Part shown: positions 27,779 through 38,939 of the stretch, in pieces
Numbering within the stretch: the first letter of the stretch is position 1
How the letters are laid out: the number at the start of each line of letters is the position of its first letter
Source of the DNA: CAXBBB01 sp963841855
GTDB lineage: Bacteria; Bacteroidota; Rhodothermia; Rhodothermales; BA12
NCBI GenBank assembly: GCA_963841855.1
Contig: CAWJEJ010000001.1
Location: forward strand, 558,001-622,000
Direction of reading: 5' to 3'
DNA length: 64,000 nt
The notes under the pieces: generated by a model
Database searches by the model: none
What the model was told of the DNA's origin: nothing
The model's input: the letters and a program-made list of their open reading frames with translations, nothing else
Position numbers and translations under genes: made by a program

Positions 27779-28156
27779 TTACTTGAGTTCGACCGAGCCA
27801 CCGGCTCCTTCGATTTTGCTCTTGATGTCTTCGGCTTCGTCCTTGGAAACGCCTTCTTTGATCGCGCTCGGGGCGCCATCGACGAGTTCCTTGGCTTCTT
27901 TGAGGCCGAGTCCGGTGATGCCGCGGACTTCCTTGATGACACCGATTTTCTTGTCGCCTGCTGCGGTGAGCATGACGGTGAATTCGGTCTGCTCTTCTTC
28001 GGCTGCGGCTTCGCCGCCACCTGCGGGTCCGGCCATAGCGACGGCTGCGGCGGCGGGTTTGATACCGTACTCGTCTTCGAGGATGGTTGCGAGTTCGCTA
28101 GCTTCTTTGATCGTCAGGTTGACGAGCTGCTCTGCGAGGTCTTTGAGATCTGCCAT
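27779..28156 (-). CDS. rplL: Ribosomal protein bL12 (L7/L12)
   Basis: A 125-residue stalk protein. N-terminal dimerisation helix pair (LAEQLVNLTIKEASELATIL), flexible Ala/Gly hinge (AAVAMAGPAGGGEAAAEEE), and factor-binding C-terminal domain (KIGVIKEVRGITGLGLKEAKELVDGAPSAIKEGVSK) are all present. It binds L10 and recruits elongation factors such as EF-G. It follows rplJ by 99 bases. Confidence 0.99.
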   Translation of the reverse strand: MADLKDLAEQLVNLTIKEASELATILEDEYGIKPAAAAVAMAGPAGGGEAAAEEEQTEFTVMLTAAGDKKIGVIKEVRGITGLGLKEAKELVDGAPSAIKEGVSKDEAEDIKSKIEGAGGSVELK

Positions 28157-28255
28157 GATAATGTGGGGTCCTGCAGCGGTCTACGCCGTGTGGCTGCGCT
28201 GCGATTATGGGTGATAATGACGCGCCCACCATGAGCACGCCAAAAGGGTTGCGAA

Positions 28256-28795
28256 TTACGCCGCTTCGACTTCCTCGCGCTCGGCGAGCGTCTGGACGAT
28301 GGCGCCGAGCGTACTGCCGACGCCCGTAATGCCGCCGACGATGTTCTGCATCGGTGAGAGCAGCAAGGTGATGACGTCTCCCAAGAGCTCGTCCTTGCCT
28401 TTGATGTCGACGAGCGTGTCGAGAGCGTTTTCGTCGTAGACGGCGCCGTCGATCCATGCGCCCTTGAGCGAAGGAAGCGTCAGCTCGTTGTCTTTGAGAA
28501 ACTGCTTGATCACTTTGGCGGGCTTCGCCGGGTCGGACGAGAGCGCGACTGCTGTCGGGCCGTTCAGACGGTCGAGGACTTCCTCGTATCCGCCCTTCTG
28601 CTCCATCGCTAGGCGGACGAACGTGTTTTTGTAGACCTTGAACTCGACGCCTGCTGCCTGGAAGGCCCGGCGCAGATTATTCGACTGGGCGACCGTGAGG
28701 CCGCTAGCGTTGGTCAGATAGACGGCGGGATGGCCTTCGAGCTGCTGGACGATTTCGTCGATGACGACCGCCTTTTCATTGCGATTCATGGGCAT
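28256..28795 (-). CDS. rplJ: Ribosomal protein uL10
   Basis: A 179-residue stalk base protein that anchors L12 dimers. The N-terminal conserved part reads MPMNRNEKAVVIDEIVQQLE, followed by YLTNASGLTVAQSNNLRRAF and KVYKNTFVRLAME. It is unusual in this operon for having a strong Shine-Dalgarno (AGGAGG five bases before ATG); its neighbours have none. Only 16 bases separate it from rplA, so there is no room for a separate L10-leader structure of the usual kind. Confidence 0.98.
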   Translation of the reverse strand: MPMNRNEKAVVIDEIVQQLEGHPAVYLTNASGLTVAQSNNLRRAFQAAGVEFKVYKNTFVRLAMEQKGGYEEVLDRLNGPTAVALSSDPAKPAKVIKQFLKDNELTLPSLKGAWIDGAVYDENALDTLVDIKGKDELLGDVITLLLSPMQNIVGGITGVGSTLGAIVQTLAEREEVEAA

Positions 28796-28811
28796 AGTGA
28801 CCTCCTAATGG

Positions 28812-29526
28812 TTAAGCGCGTGCGGCGCCGGTGACGGCCGAGCGGTCGATGGGGACGCCGGGGCCCATGGTCGTCGAGAGCGTGATCGACTTCATGTAGA
28901 TACCCTTGGCTGCCGACGGACGAAGACGCACGATCTCTCTGAGGAATGCCGAAGCGTTCTCTTCAATCTGCTGAGCCGAAAAACCCGCCTTGCCGATCGA
29001 CGTGTGCAGTCCGCCGTTCTTGTCAACGCGGAAGTCGATCTTACCGGCTTTCACGTCCTGAACCGCTTGGCCGACATCCATCGTGACCGTGCCGCTCTTG
29101 GGGTTCGGCATCAAGCCGCGAGGACCCAAGGCGCGGACCAAGCCGACCCACCTGGCCCATAACGTCGGGCGTGGCGATGAGCACGTCGAAGTCGAACCAG
29201 TTTTCGTCCTGGATCTTGCTAACGAGATCGTCGAGACCGACATAGTCGGCTCCGGCATCCGTCGCTTCCTGCTGCTTGCCCGGCGAGGCGAGCACCAAGA
29301 CGCGGACCGATTTGCCCGTACCGTTGGGAAGCGTGACCGTGCCGCGGACCATCTGGTCGGCGTGACGCGGATCGACGCCCAGGCGCACGTCGATGTCGAC
29401 GGACTCGGTGAACTTGGCGCCTGCTGTCTTCTTGATCAGCGCGGACGCATCGGCGAGCGAGAACGGGCCTTCGCCTGCTTCCTCGACCACCTTGAGGGCT
29501 GCGCGGTAGCGCTTGCCTTTTGCCAT
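28812..29526 (-). pseudogene. rplA: Ribosomal protein uL1, interrupted by a one-base frameshift
   Basis: L1 binds 23S rRNA at the exit side of the ribosome and represses its own operon. The coding sequence begins MAKGKRYRAALKVVEEAGEG at 29526 and is intact to about DVMGQVGRLG; it then continues in the +1 frame as RALGPRGLMPNPKSGTVT to the end at 28812. One extra base, one of the two G at 29135-29136 (+ strand), explains it: the span is 715 bases, 714 without it, giving 237 residues, the normal length. L1 loss is tolerated by some bacteria but is costly. A sequencing or assembly error is the simplest reading, and no slippery sequence supports programmed shifting. Confidence 0.9.
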
Positions 29527-29598
29527 TGGAGTATGGATTTCGCGGTGCAACCGTCCCTCGTCGAGACTCCCGCAGTGAACGGCGCCGAGCGCCAAGAG

Positions 29599-30033
29599 TT
29601 AGGCGGGGCGTCCTTCGACGGTCAGACCCATCGAGCGCGCCGTTCCGGCGATCATGGCCGCAGCGCCTTCAGGGCTAGCCGCGTTGAGGTCTTCCATCTT
29701 CTGCTTGCCGATTTCGAGGCAATCGTCCCACGTGACCTTACCGACTTTCTCGCGCAGCGGGTCAGCGGCGCCGCTCTTGACATTGGCCGCTTGCTTAAGG
29801 AGAATCGCCGCAGGAGGGCTTTTGACGATGAAGGTAAACGACTTGTCGCCGAAGACCGTGATCACGACCGGAAGGACGAGGCCCATGCGGTCCGAAGTCT
29901 GCGCGTTGAACGCTTTGCAGAACTCCATGATGTTGACGCCCTTCTGTCCCAGCGCGGGACCAATCGGAGGAGCGGGGTTGGCCTGTCCAGCCTTGATTTG
30001 CAGCTTGATGTAGCCGTCGATCTTTTTTGCCAT
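29599..30033 (-). CDS. rplK: Ribosomal protein uL11
   Basis: A 144-residue protein of the GTPase-associated centre, binding 23S rRNA with L10 and contacting EF-G. The conserved N-terminus (KKIDGYIKLQIKAGQANPAPPIGPALGQKGVNIMEFCKAFN) carries the proline-rich thiostrepton-site segment, and the C-terminal RNA-binding domain is normal (AAAMIAGTARSMGLTVEG). It precedes rplA by 72 bases. Upstream, a G+C-poor insert separates it from nusG, where it would normally be adjacent. Confidence 0.99.
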   Translation of the reverse strand: MAKKIDGYIKLQIKAGQANPAPPIGPALGQKGVNIMEFCKAFNAQTSDRMGLVLPVVITVFGDKSFTFIVKSPPAAILLKQAANVKSGAADPLREKVGKVTWDDCLEIGKQKMEDLNAASPEGAAAMIAGTARSMGLTVEGRPA

Positions 30034-30278
30034 AGAGCGTAGCGCGGTTCAATCGTCGGTTCGGCCGACTCCCGCAGAAGTGTTAGTGCTGTGAAGAGCG
30101 TAGCCTGTAAGGTAGCATCGCAATTCGATGATTCATGCTAGGATTCAACCAAGATGCTTCCGCTATGCCAATCCATCCAAGCCATATCACGCCGTGAGCG
30201 CTTAGAGGTCTGAAGAGCCAAGAGCTGAGCCGCGCGGGTCAAAATCTACGTAGCCCGCACAGGTTAATACCTGCCTCT
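30034..30278 (-). other. Intergenic region between rmlD-like gene and rplK
   Basis: The 245 bases contain no convincing ORF. Close to the rmlD-like stop are the palindrome CAGGT-TAAT-ACCTG (30260-30273) and an imperfect pair GCGGGT/AGCCCGC near 30235-30258. These may form an end for the inserted gene's transcript. A promoter for rplK would be expected here because the insert breaks the operon, but I could not identify one with confidence. Confidence 0.4.
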
Positions 30279-31145
30279 TCAATACCGATGCGCTTCGCTA
30301 GCAACCCTCTTAAGTTGATCACTCCAGCTTGCAACTCTGACTCCGATCCTCTCAAAAAAGGGAGATGCTATAAGCACCTTGTTCGACACTGGTGTTTCTA
30401 CTTGCTGGACAGTAATATTGAGATTGAAAACATCGGATGCCAAATGAACCAAATCGGCTTTGGAGATCGGTTCACTGGCCAATTGTTCAATTCCTGAATA
30501 CGTAACGTTCGAGCTCAATAATTGCGCGATTACATCTGCCATAGTGAGCGTAGTAACGCCAGAATACATGACATTTGAAAACCCTTTGACTGTATTTCCT
30601 TTTTGAGACCTAGCCCACTCCAAAAGCTCTGTCTTGCCCTCGAGCTCCAGCCCAACTATAGAAGATCGTATAGTGATTATGTTATCACCCTTAACCTCGC
30701 CCAATGACTTAGACAACCCATACAGGTCTTGTGCGTCTCTAGAATCAGCGGAATTGTACGGACCACTCTTACCATCGAAGACACAATCTGTACTAAAGTG
30801 AATCAAGGACCGATTATGTGATAGACACCATTCAGCAAGCAGATGAGGGAAAGCCGAGTTTATCAAGATTATATCGGACGCGTGAACCCCACTCATCTTG
30901 CGCGTCGTCATTCCTATGCAATTGAGAATGACATCAGGTTCTACTTGACTGAGAATGTCATTGATGCTCTCGGCTGATCGAGCCTCCAGACCACTCAAGA
31001 ACCTCTCGCTATCAAAAATGCCGTATTTCTCATAGTACTCATATGGTTTACGAGTTACAGCCCACGTGTCAGGAAAAGATTGAACTAGCTCACGATATAG
31101 AGTATGCCCGAGCATTCCGCCAGCCCCTAAAACCATTATTCTCAT
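30279..31145 (-). CDS. RmlD-type sugar-nucleotide reductase, inserted in the ribosomal operon
   Basis: A 288-residue short-chain reductase of the RmlD/dTDP-4-dehydrorhamnose reductase superfamily. The Rossmann glycine motif is MVLGAGGMLGHTLYREL, and the catalytic region reads STDCVFDG and then DLYGLSKSLGEV with the YxxxK pair. Such enzymes reduce 4-keto sugars linked to nucleotides for O-antigen or capsule. The ATG at 31145 is preferred; an upstream ATG at 31178 adds 11 residues. The gene lies between nusG and rplK, and three 60-base lines I counted are 42-47% G+C versus 58-67% in ordinary genes. Strong sign of transfer; no other polysaccharide gene is nearby. Confidence 0.8.
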   Translation of the reverse strand: MRIMVLGAGGMLGHTLYRELVQSFPDTWAVTRKPYEYYEKYGIFDSERFLSGLEARSAESINDILSQVEPDVILNCIGMTTRKMSGVHASDIILINSAFPHLLAEWCLSHNRSLIHFSTDCVFDGKSGPYNSADSRDAQDLYGLSKSLGEVKGDNIITIRSSIVGLELEGKTELLEWARSQKGNTVKGFSNVMYSGVTTLTMADVIAQLLSSNVTYSGIEQLASEPISKADLVHLASDVFNLNITVQQVETPVSNKVLIASPFFERIGVRVASWSDQLKRVASEAHRY

Positions 31146-31222
31146 ATCCCTTTTAATCTTAGGCGCGTGAATATTCATTTCCTAACTGATGCTACTTGAT
31201 GTCGCCCCCCCCGCATACATAT

Positions 31223-31777
31223 TTAGCCCTCGCGCTCCACCGACACATAATCGAGTTCGAGCGGCGTCTTACGACCAAAGATTGATACCATGACGCGAAC
31301 CTTCATCTTATCAGGATATACCTCCTCAATGTTACCCGAGAAATTGTTAAACGGACCGTCAATTACCTTGACGGCGTCCCCGACGTTGTAAGGAACTTCA
31401 GGCTGCTCACCCATCAATTCACTTTCTTCCATCCGGCCAAGCATGCGCTTTGCTTCGTCGGGACGGAGCGGAGCAGGCTCGCCGTTGGCTCCAGTGGACA
31501 GGAAACCCATCACGCCGTTGAGGCTGCTGATGATGTGCTTGAGTTCGGCGTCGAGTGTCGAGTGGATAAACAGATATCCAGGATAGAGCGTCTTCTCGCG
31601 CGTGCGCTTCTTTCCATTACGCATTTCGAAAACCGTCTCCGTGGGTATTACCGTCTCGGCGATCTTGTCCTCGGCGCCTTCGAGCCGCAACTCGCGCTCA
31701 AGTGCTTCGCGAATCTTCTTCTCGTGCCCAGAAAACGTCCGGAGCACATACCATTTGCGTACGTCGTCTCTCACCAT
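31223..31777 (-). CDS. nusG: Transcription antitermination factor NusG
   Basis: A 184-residue NusG. The NGN domain starts RKWYVLRTFSGHEKKIREALERELR and contains the typical TLYPGYLFIHS; the C-terminal KOW domain has YNVGDAVKVIDGPFNNFSGNIEEVYPDK. It links RNA polymerase to Rho or to the ribosome. The ATG at 31777 was chosen because it follows the secE stop by one base; an in-frame ATG at 31801 would overlap secE. Confidence 0.97.
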   Translation of the reverse strand: MVRDDVRKWYVLRTFSGHEKKIREALERELRLEGAEDKIAETVIPTETVFEMRNGKKRTREKTLYPGYLFIHSTLDAELKHIISSLNGVMGFLSTGANGEPAPLRPDEAKRMLGRMEESELMGEQPEVPYNVGDAVKVIDGPFNNFSGNIEEVYPDKMKVRVMVSIFGRKTPLELDYVSVEREG

Positions 31778-31778
31778 C

Positions 31779-31967
31779 TCAAACTCCGTAGACAAACTCA
31801 AGAACAGTCTGAATCACACGGTCCATGCCGAAGATGAGCAGTGCCACGGCAAAAGCCGAAACGAGCGTGATAATCGTGTTGTTGACCAGTTCAGTGCGCT
31901 TAGGCCACGACACCTTCTGCATCTCTTTCTGCACCTCTTCGATATACGAAATCGCTTTGTTCGCCAT
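31779..31967 (-). CDS. secE: Preprotein translocase subunit SecE
   Basis: A 62-residue single-helix subunit of the SecYEG channel. The conserved cytoplasmic amphipathic segment (YIEEVQKEMQKVSWPKRTELVNNT) and one transmembrane helix (IITLVSAFAVALLIFGMDRVIQ) are present. Length is normal for the short bacterial form. It is preceded by tRNA-Trp and followed directly by nusG, the standard arrangement. Confidence 0.97.
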   Translation of the reverse strand: MANKAISYIEEVQKEMQKVSWPKRTELVNNTIITLVSAFAVALLIFGMDRVIQTVLEFVYGV

Positions 31968-31992
31968 GGATCTATTGGAATACGGATGGTTG

Positions 31993-32065
31993 CACCAGCG
32001 GTAGGACTCGAACCTACAACCCCCGGTTTTGGAGACCGGTGCTCTGCCAATTGAGCTACGCTGGT
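31993..32065 (-). tRNA. trnW: tRNA-Trp (anticodon CCA)
   Basis: A 73-base cloverleaf on the minus strand. The acceptor stem ACCAGCG/CGCTGGT (7 base pairs), D arm TAGCTCAATTGGCAGAGCA, anticodon stem-loop CCGGTCTCCAAAACCGG and T arm with GGTTCGAGTCC are all seen. The discriminator is G and CCA is not encoded. The position between tuf and secE is common in bacteria. Confidence 0.97.
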
Positions 32066-32067
32066 AA

Positions 32068-32101
32068 GAAAAAGGAGCCGCCACGCCAGGCGGACGGCTC
32101 C
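32068..32101 (-). terminator. Intrinsic terminator after tuf
   Basis: On the minus strand GGAGCCG (from 32101) pairs with CGGCTCC (ending 32074) and is followed by TTTTTC. It lies between the tuf stop and tRNA-Trp, so it separates the str-type operon (rpsL-rpsG-fusA-tuf) from the tRNA-secE-nusG transcription unit. Confidence 0.85.
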
Positions 32102-32140
32102 CCTAAGCTACGAAGTCCGAGTCGGACTCCGCACGATTGC

Positions 32141-33328
<1,188 letters not shown>

Positions 33329-33374
33329 TTCGGTAGTGTGTTAGTAGTTGGATTGGGTTGAGTACGCGTCAGAG

Positions 33375-35475
<2,101 letters not shown>

Positions 35476-35573
35476 GGGAGTATGTAGAAGCCGAGCGCGT
35501 GCTCGGATGAGGGCAACCGGCTGGGTGCGGGCTGCGGAGGGAACGTCGATGGGCGCTGGCGCCGCCGAGTTCT

Positions 35574-36047
35574 TTAGAAGCGGTTGAAGTGGGCGAACGC
35601 TTTGTTGGCCTCGGCCATGCGGTGCACGTCGTCCTTCTTCTTGACAGCGCCGCCTTCGCCCTTGGCTGCCGCCAGGATCTCGTTGGCGAGGCGCTGCGCC
35701 ATCGTCTTGTCGCCGCGCGAGCGAGCGTACTGGAGCATCCAGCGGAACGCCAACGCTGTGCGGCGCTCGGGGCGCACTTCGATGGGCACCTGATAGGTGG
35801 CACCACCAACGCGGCGGCTGCGGACTTCGGCGAGCGGCGCGATGTTGTTGATCGCGTTCTTGAAGACCTCTACGCCCTCCTCTCCTTCACTGCGCTCACC
35901 CACCATATCGAAGGCGGTGTAGACGACCTTCTGAGCCGTGCTCTTCTTGCCGTCCATCATGATGGCGTTGACAAACTGAGCCACCATCACATCGTTGTAG
36001 ATGGGATCGGGGACGGGGATGCGTTTTTCTGCTTTCTTGCGGCGCAT
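35574..36047 (-). CDS. rpsG: Ribosomal protein uS7
   Basis: A 157-residue primary 16S rRNA binding protein of the small-subunit head. The N-terminus (MRRKKAEKRIPVPDPIYND) and the RNA-binding conserved segments (VGGATYQVPIEVRPERRTALAFRWM, FAHFNRF at the end) are standard. ATG 36047 is chosen by homology although the frame is open further upstream. No Shine-Dalgarno is visible. It precedes fusA in the str operon. Confidence 0.98.
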   Translation of the reverse strand: MRRKKAEKRIPVPDPIYNDVMVAQFVNAIMMDGKKSTAQKVVYTAFDMVGERSEGEEGVEVFKNAINNIAPLAEVRSRRVGGATYQVPIEVRPERRTALAFRWMLQYARSRGDKTMAQRLANEILAAAKGEGGAVKKKDDVHRMAEANKAFAHFNRF

Positions 36048-36096
36048 AATCGGATAGGTAATCAGGCGCCACGAGGCACCGTAAATATCGAGAGGG

Positions 36097-36468
36097 TTAG
36101 CGAGGGCGCTTGGCGCCGTACTTGGAGCGCGACTTGAGGCGGCCATTGACGCCTGCCGAGTCGAGCGCGCCGCGTACGATGTGATACTTGACACCCGGGA
36201 GGTCCTTGGCGCCGCCGCCCCTGACGAGCACGATCGAGTGCTCTTGCAGGTTGTGTCCTTCGCCCGGGATGTAAGCGATGACTTCGTATCCGTTCGTCAA
36301 CCGCACCTTGGCGACCTTGCGAAGCGCCGAGTTGGGCTTCTTGGGCGTCGTCGTGTAAACGCGCGTGCAGACACCGCGCCGCTGGGGGCATTCGGTGAGG
36401 GCAGGCGAAGTCGTCTTCTGCTTCTTCGGGGTGCGTCCCTTACGGACGAGTTGGTTGATCGTAGGCAC
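36097..36468 (-). CDS. rpsL: Ribosomal protein uS12
   Basis: A 123-residue decoding-centre protein. The conserved start reads (V/M)PTINQLVRKGRTPKK, encoded from a GTG at 36468. The lysine-bearing segments CTRVYTTTPKKPNSALRK and AKDLPGVKYH, altered in streptomycin-resistant mutants, are wild type. The frame remains open through an in-frame ATG (M at 36537) that would add 23 residues unlike any S12 I know. The GTG gives the normal length. A promoter-like box and a terminator-like hairpin precede it. Confidence 0.97.
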   Translation of the reverse strand: MPTINQLVRKGRTPKKQKTTSPALTECPQRRGVCTRVYTTTPKKPNSALRKVAKVRLTNGYEVIAYIPGEGHNLQEHSIVLVRGGGAKDLPGVKYHIVRGALDSAGVNGRLKSRSKYGAKRPR

Positions 36469-36495
36469 GAGGCGTCGCGGAGTGCGGTTGGTATC

Positions 36496-36526
36496 GAAAG
36501 AAAAGGCGACACCGAAGGGCGTCGCC
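36496..36526 (-). terminator. Hairpin and T-run in the rpsL leader (candidate attenuator)
   Basis: On the minus strand GGCGACGCC pairs with GGTGTCGCC around a CTTC loop, followed by TTTTCTTTC. It has the form of an intrinsic terminator lying 28 bases before the rpsL start and downstream of a promoter-like box. It could end ftsH transcripts or attenuate the str operon. Confidence 0.6.
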
Positions 36527-36543
36527 GATTGCGGCATAGCACA

Positions 36544-36551
36544 CAAATATA
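36544..36551 (-). promoter_or_regulatory. TAnnTTTG-type -7 promoter box before rpsL
   Basis: The minus strand reads TATATTTG, which fits the Bacteroidota -7 consensus TAnnTTTG. A convincing -33 TTG is not visible at the expected distance. The position predicts a leader of roughly 70 bases that includes the hairpin described at 36496-36526. Confidence 0.45.
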
Positions 36552-36621
36552 CTTGCTCTTATGCAGAAGCCACTTGTCTGTTCGGTGGAAAACGCGTAAA
36601 GGGAAACGCGTGCCGAGCCGG

Positions 36622-38670
36622 TCAGTCGCGCGGGTTGGGCGGATTGGCTTCGGGCGAAACGATCGCAGGAGGCTCTGCGTCCGTCGGGCCGCTGTCTCCG
36701 CCAATGCCGAGCGAGACGTACTCGCCGTGAGGGCGCGTGCCCAGCAGTTCGACCAAATCGCGCGGGACGAGCACCTCTTTTTCCAAAAGGGCTTGGGCCA
36801 TGCGCTCAAGTAAATCTCCTTTTTCAATCAGCAGCGTCTTGGCGCGTGCGCGCACGTCTGCGATGATTGCTCTGACCTCCTCGTCGATCGCTGTCGCAGT
36901 TTCGTCCGAGTAGGGCTTGTCGAACGACATGCCTTCGCTGCGCTTGCTCATGTTGAAGCTGATGTAGCCGATCCGCTCGCTCATGCCATAGTCGACGACC
37001 ATCGCGTAGGCCATTGCCGTGATCCGCTCCAAGTCGTTCTGCGCGCCGGTCGTAATCTTGCCGAAGATGATTTCCTCGGCGACGCGTCCGCCCATCGCCA
37101 TCGTCATGCGGTCGACCAGCGCTTCTCGGCTATAGAGGTAGCGCTCATCGGGCAGGTACTGCGCGTAGCCCAGCGCGGCCAACCCGCGCGGCACGATCGA
37201 CACCTTGACGACAGGGTCTGTGTATTTGAGGAACCAGCCTGTGATGGCATGCCCTGCTTCGTGATAGGCGACGATCTTCCGCTCTTCGGGACTGATAAGC
37301 TTGTTTTTCTTCTCGAGTCCACCGATTACGCGGTCGATGGCCTGCTCGAAGTCGACCATCTCGATCTTGTCCTTATCCAGACGAGCGGCGAGCAGGGCGG
37401 CCTCGTTGCACACGTTCGCGATTTCGGCCCCTGCAAAACCAGGCGTTTGGCTAGCGAGCACGTTCATGCTCACGTCAGACGAGATCAGCAGTTCGCGCGT
37501 GTGAACCTTGAAGATCATTTCACGCTCGATACGGTCGGGCTTGTCGATCAAGATCTGACGGTCGAATCTGCCCGGACGCATCAGCGCGTTGTCGAGCACA
37601 TCGGGGCGGTTGGTGGCAGCCATCAGGATGACTCCTTTGTCCGTATTGAAACCGTCCATCTCAACGAGCAACTGGTTGAGCGTGTTTTCGCGCTCGTCGT
37701 TGCTGCCAGCCATTGCGCCCTTGCCTCGGCTGCGGCCGATCGCGTCGATCTCGTCGATGAACACGATGCAAGGAGCCTTCTCCTTGGCCTGCTTGAACAG
37801 GTCGCGGACACGGCTGGCTCCAACGCCGACGAACATTTCGACGAAGTCCGATCCTGCGAGCGAGAAGAACGGGACGCCCGCCTCTCCCGCGACCGCTTTG
37901 GCAAGAAGCGTCTTACCCGTTCCCGGAGGTCCGACGAGCAGAACGCCTTTGGGCAGTTTGCCTCCCAGACGCGTAAACTTTTTCGGGTTTTTTAGAAAGT
38001 CGACGACCTCGACTACCTCGTCTTTGGCTTCGGTCAGTCCGGCCACGTCTTTGAACGTCGTCTTCGTATCGGTCTGGGCGTCGTAGAGTGACGCCTTGTT
38101 CTTGCCGATCTGAAGCACTTGCGAACCGGGGTTCATTCGGCGCAGCATAAACACCCAGAAGACTACGAGCAGGCCGATGGGGATCAGCCAGAAAAGCAGT
38201 CCTCCCAGGATGTTCTCTTGAATGTCTGCTCGATACTCGACCGGCTCGCGCTGCCCTAGCTCGGCTTCGGTGTTGAAAGCCTCGACGAACGAGGTCAAGT
38301 CGTGATCGGCCGGTTTGGTCGACTGAAATGCACCCGGCTCGGCAGGTTGCGTCTGGAATAGCGTCTGACGCGGCTCCGCTACCTCAACTGCCTCGGATGA
38401 GATCGCTTCTTCGGTGTACTGCCCTTCGATGCGGACGTTGTTGACGACCTGGATCTTCGCGACGTATCCCTGCTCGATTTGGCTCAGGAATTCGCTGTAC
38501 GGCACGTCGACGTCCGGCTGTGAGCCGAAGAACGAGAACACGTGCAGGATGCCCGCGAAGAGGGCTATCAGAATGATGAAGTTGAGCAGACGCGGCGTTC
38601 CCGGAGCTTTCGGGAGGCGGCCTTTGCGGGGCTTCTTGTCGGGCTGAGGGGTCTTCTCCTCTTCGGCCAT
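36622..38670 (-). CDS. ftsH: ATP-dependent zinc metalloprotease FtsH
   Basis: A 682-residue inner-membrane AAA protease that degrades misassembled membrane proteins and regulators. It has two transmembrane helices (FIILIALFAGILHVFSFF, about 30-47, and LLFWLIPIGLLVVFWVFML, about 155-173) flanking a periplasmic domain. Walker A is GPPGTGKTLLAKAVAGEAG, Walker B FIDEIDAIGR, and the zinc site is HEAGH with the distal acidic ligand region. The long N-terminal lysine-rich tail is normal in the phylum. It lies upstream of rpsL but its relation to that operon is unclear. Confidence 0.98.
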   Translation of the reverse strand: MAEEEKTPQPDKKPRKGRLPKAPGTPRLLNFIILIALFAGILHVFSFFGSQPDVDVPYSEFLSQIEQGYVAKIQVVNNVRIEGQYTEEAISSEAVEVAEPRQTLFQTQPAEPGAFQSTKPADHDLTSFVEAFNTEAELGQREPVEYRADIQENILGGLLFWLIPIGLLVVFWVFMLRRMNPGSQVLQIGKNKASLYDAQTDTKTTFKDVAGLTEAKDEVVEVVDFLKNPKKFTRLGGKLPKGVLLVGPPGTGKTLLAKAVAGEAGVPFFSLAGSDFVEMFVGVGASRVRDLFKQAKEKAPCIVFIDEIDAIGRSRGKGAMAGSNDERENTLNQLLVEMDGFNTDKGVILMAATNRPDVLDNALMRPGRFDRQILIDKPDRIEREMIFKVHTRELLISSDVSMNVLASQTPGFAGAEIANVCNEAALLAARLDKDKIEMVDFEQAIDRVIGGLEKKNKLISPEERKIVAYHEAGHAITGWFLKYTDPVVKVSIVPRGLAALGYAQYLPDERYLYSREALVDRMTMAMGGRVAEEIIFGKITTGAQNDLERITAMAYAMVVDYGMSERIGYISFNMSKRSEGMSFDKPYSDETATAIDEEVRAIIADVRARAKTLLIEKGDLLERMAQALLEKEVLVPRDLVELLGTRPHGEYVSLGIGGDSGPTDAEPPAIVSPEANPPNPRD

Positions 38671-38939
38671 GAGATCGGATGTGGGTGCGCCCGAGAAGTG
38701 GAAAACGGTGTCGGCTGCGGTCGGGGCGGTGCCCCCTTTCGGAGGGGGCTGCAGACGCCGAAGCCGAACAGGAGGCGACCAACCATGTTCCTCCCGCCCT
38801 GCTGCACCGGCCGCATCTCCACTCAGTCAGCGTCGGCGGACGCTTCGATCACGTGGGATGCCTGACCGGGCGAGGAGCGACTTCTATCCTGTGCTCTAAT
38901 TAGCCAGCCCGTCTCCACTCGAAGAGAGAAGAGTTGAGG
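38671..38939. other. Gene-free region between ftsH and the T9SS gene
   Basis: The 269-base interval contains one hairpin (GCCCCCT/AGGGGGC with a TTCGG-type loop near 38739-38757) and no plausible gene. It should hold the ftsH promoter and the 3' end of the T9SS lipoprotein transcript; I could not identify either precisely. Confidence 0.35.
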
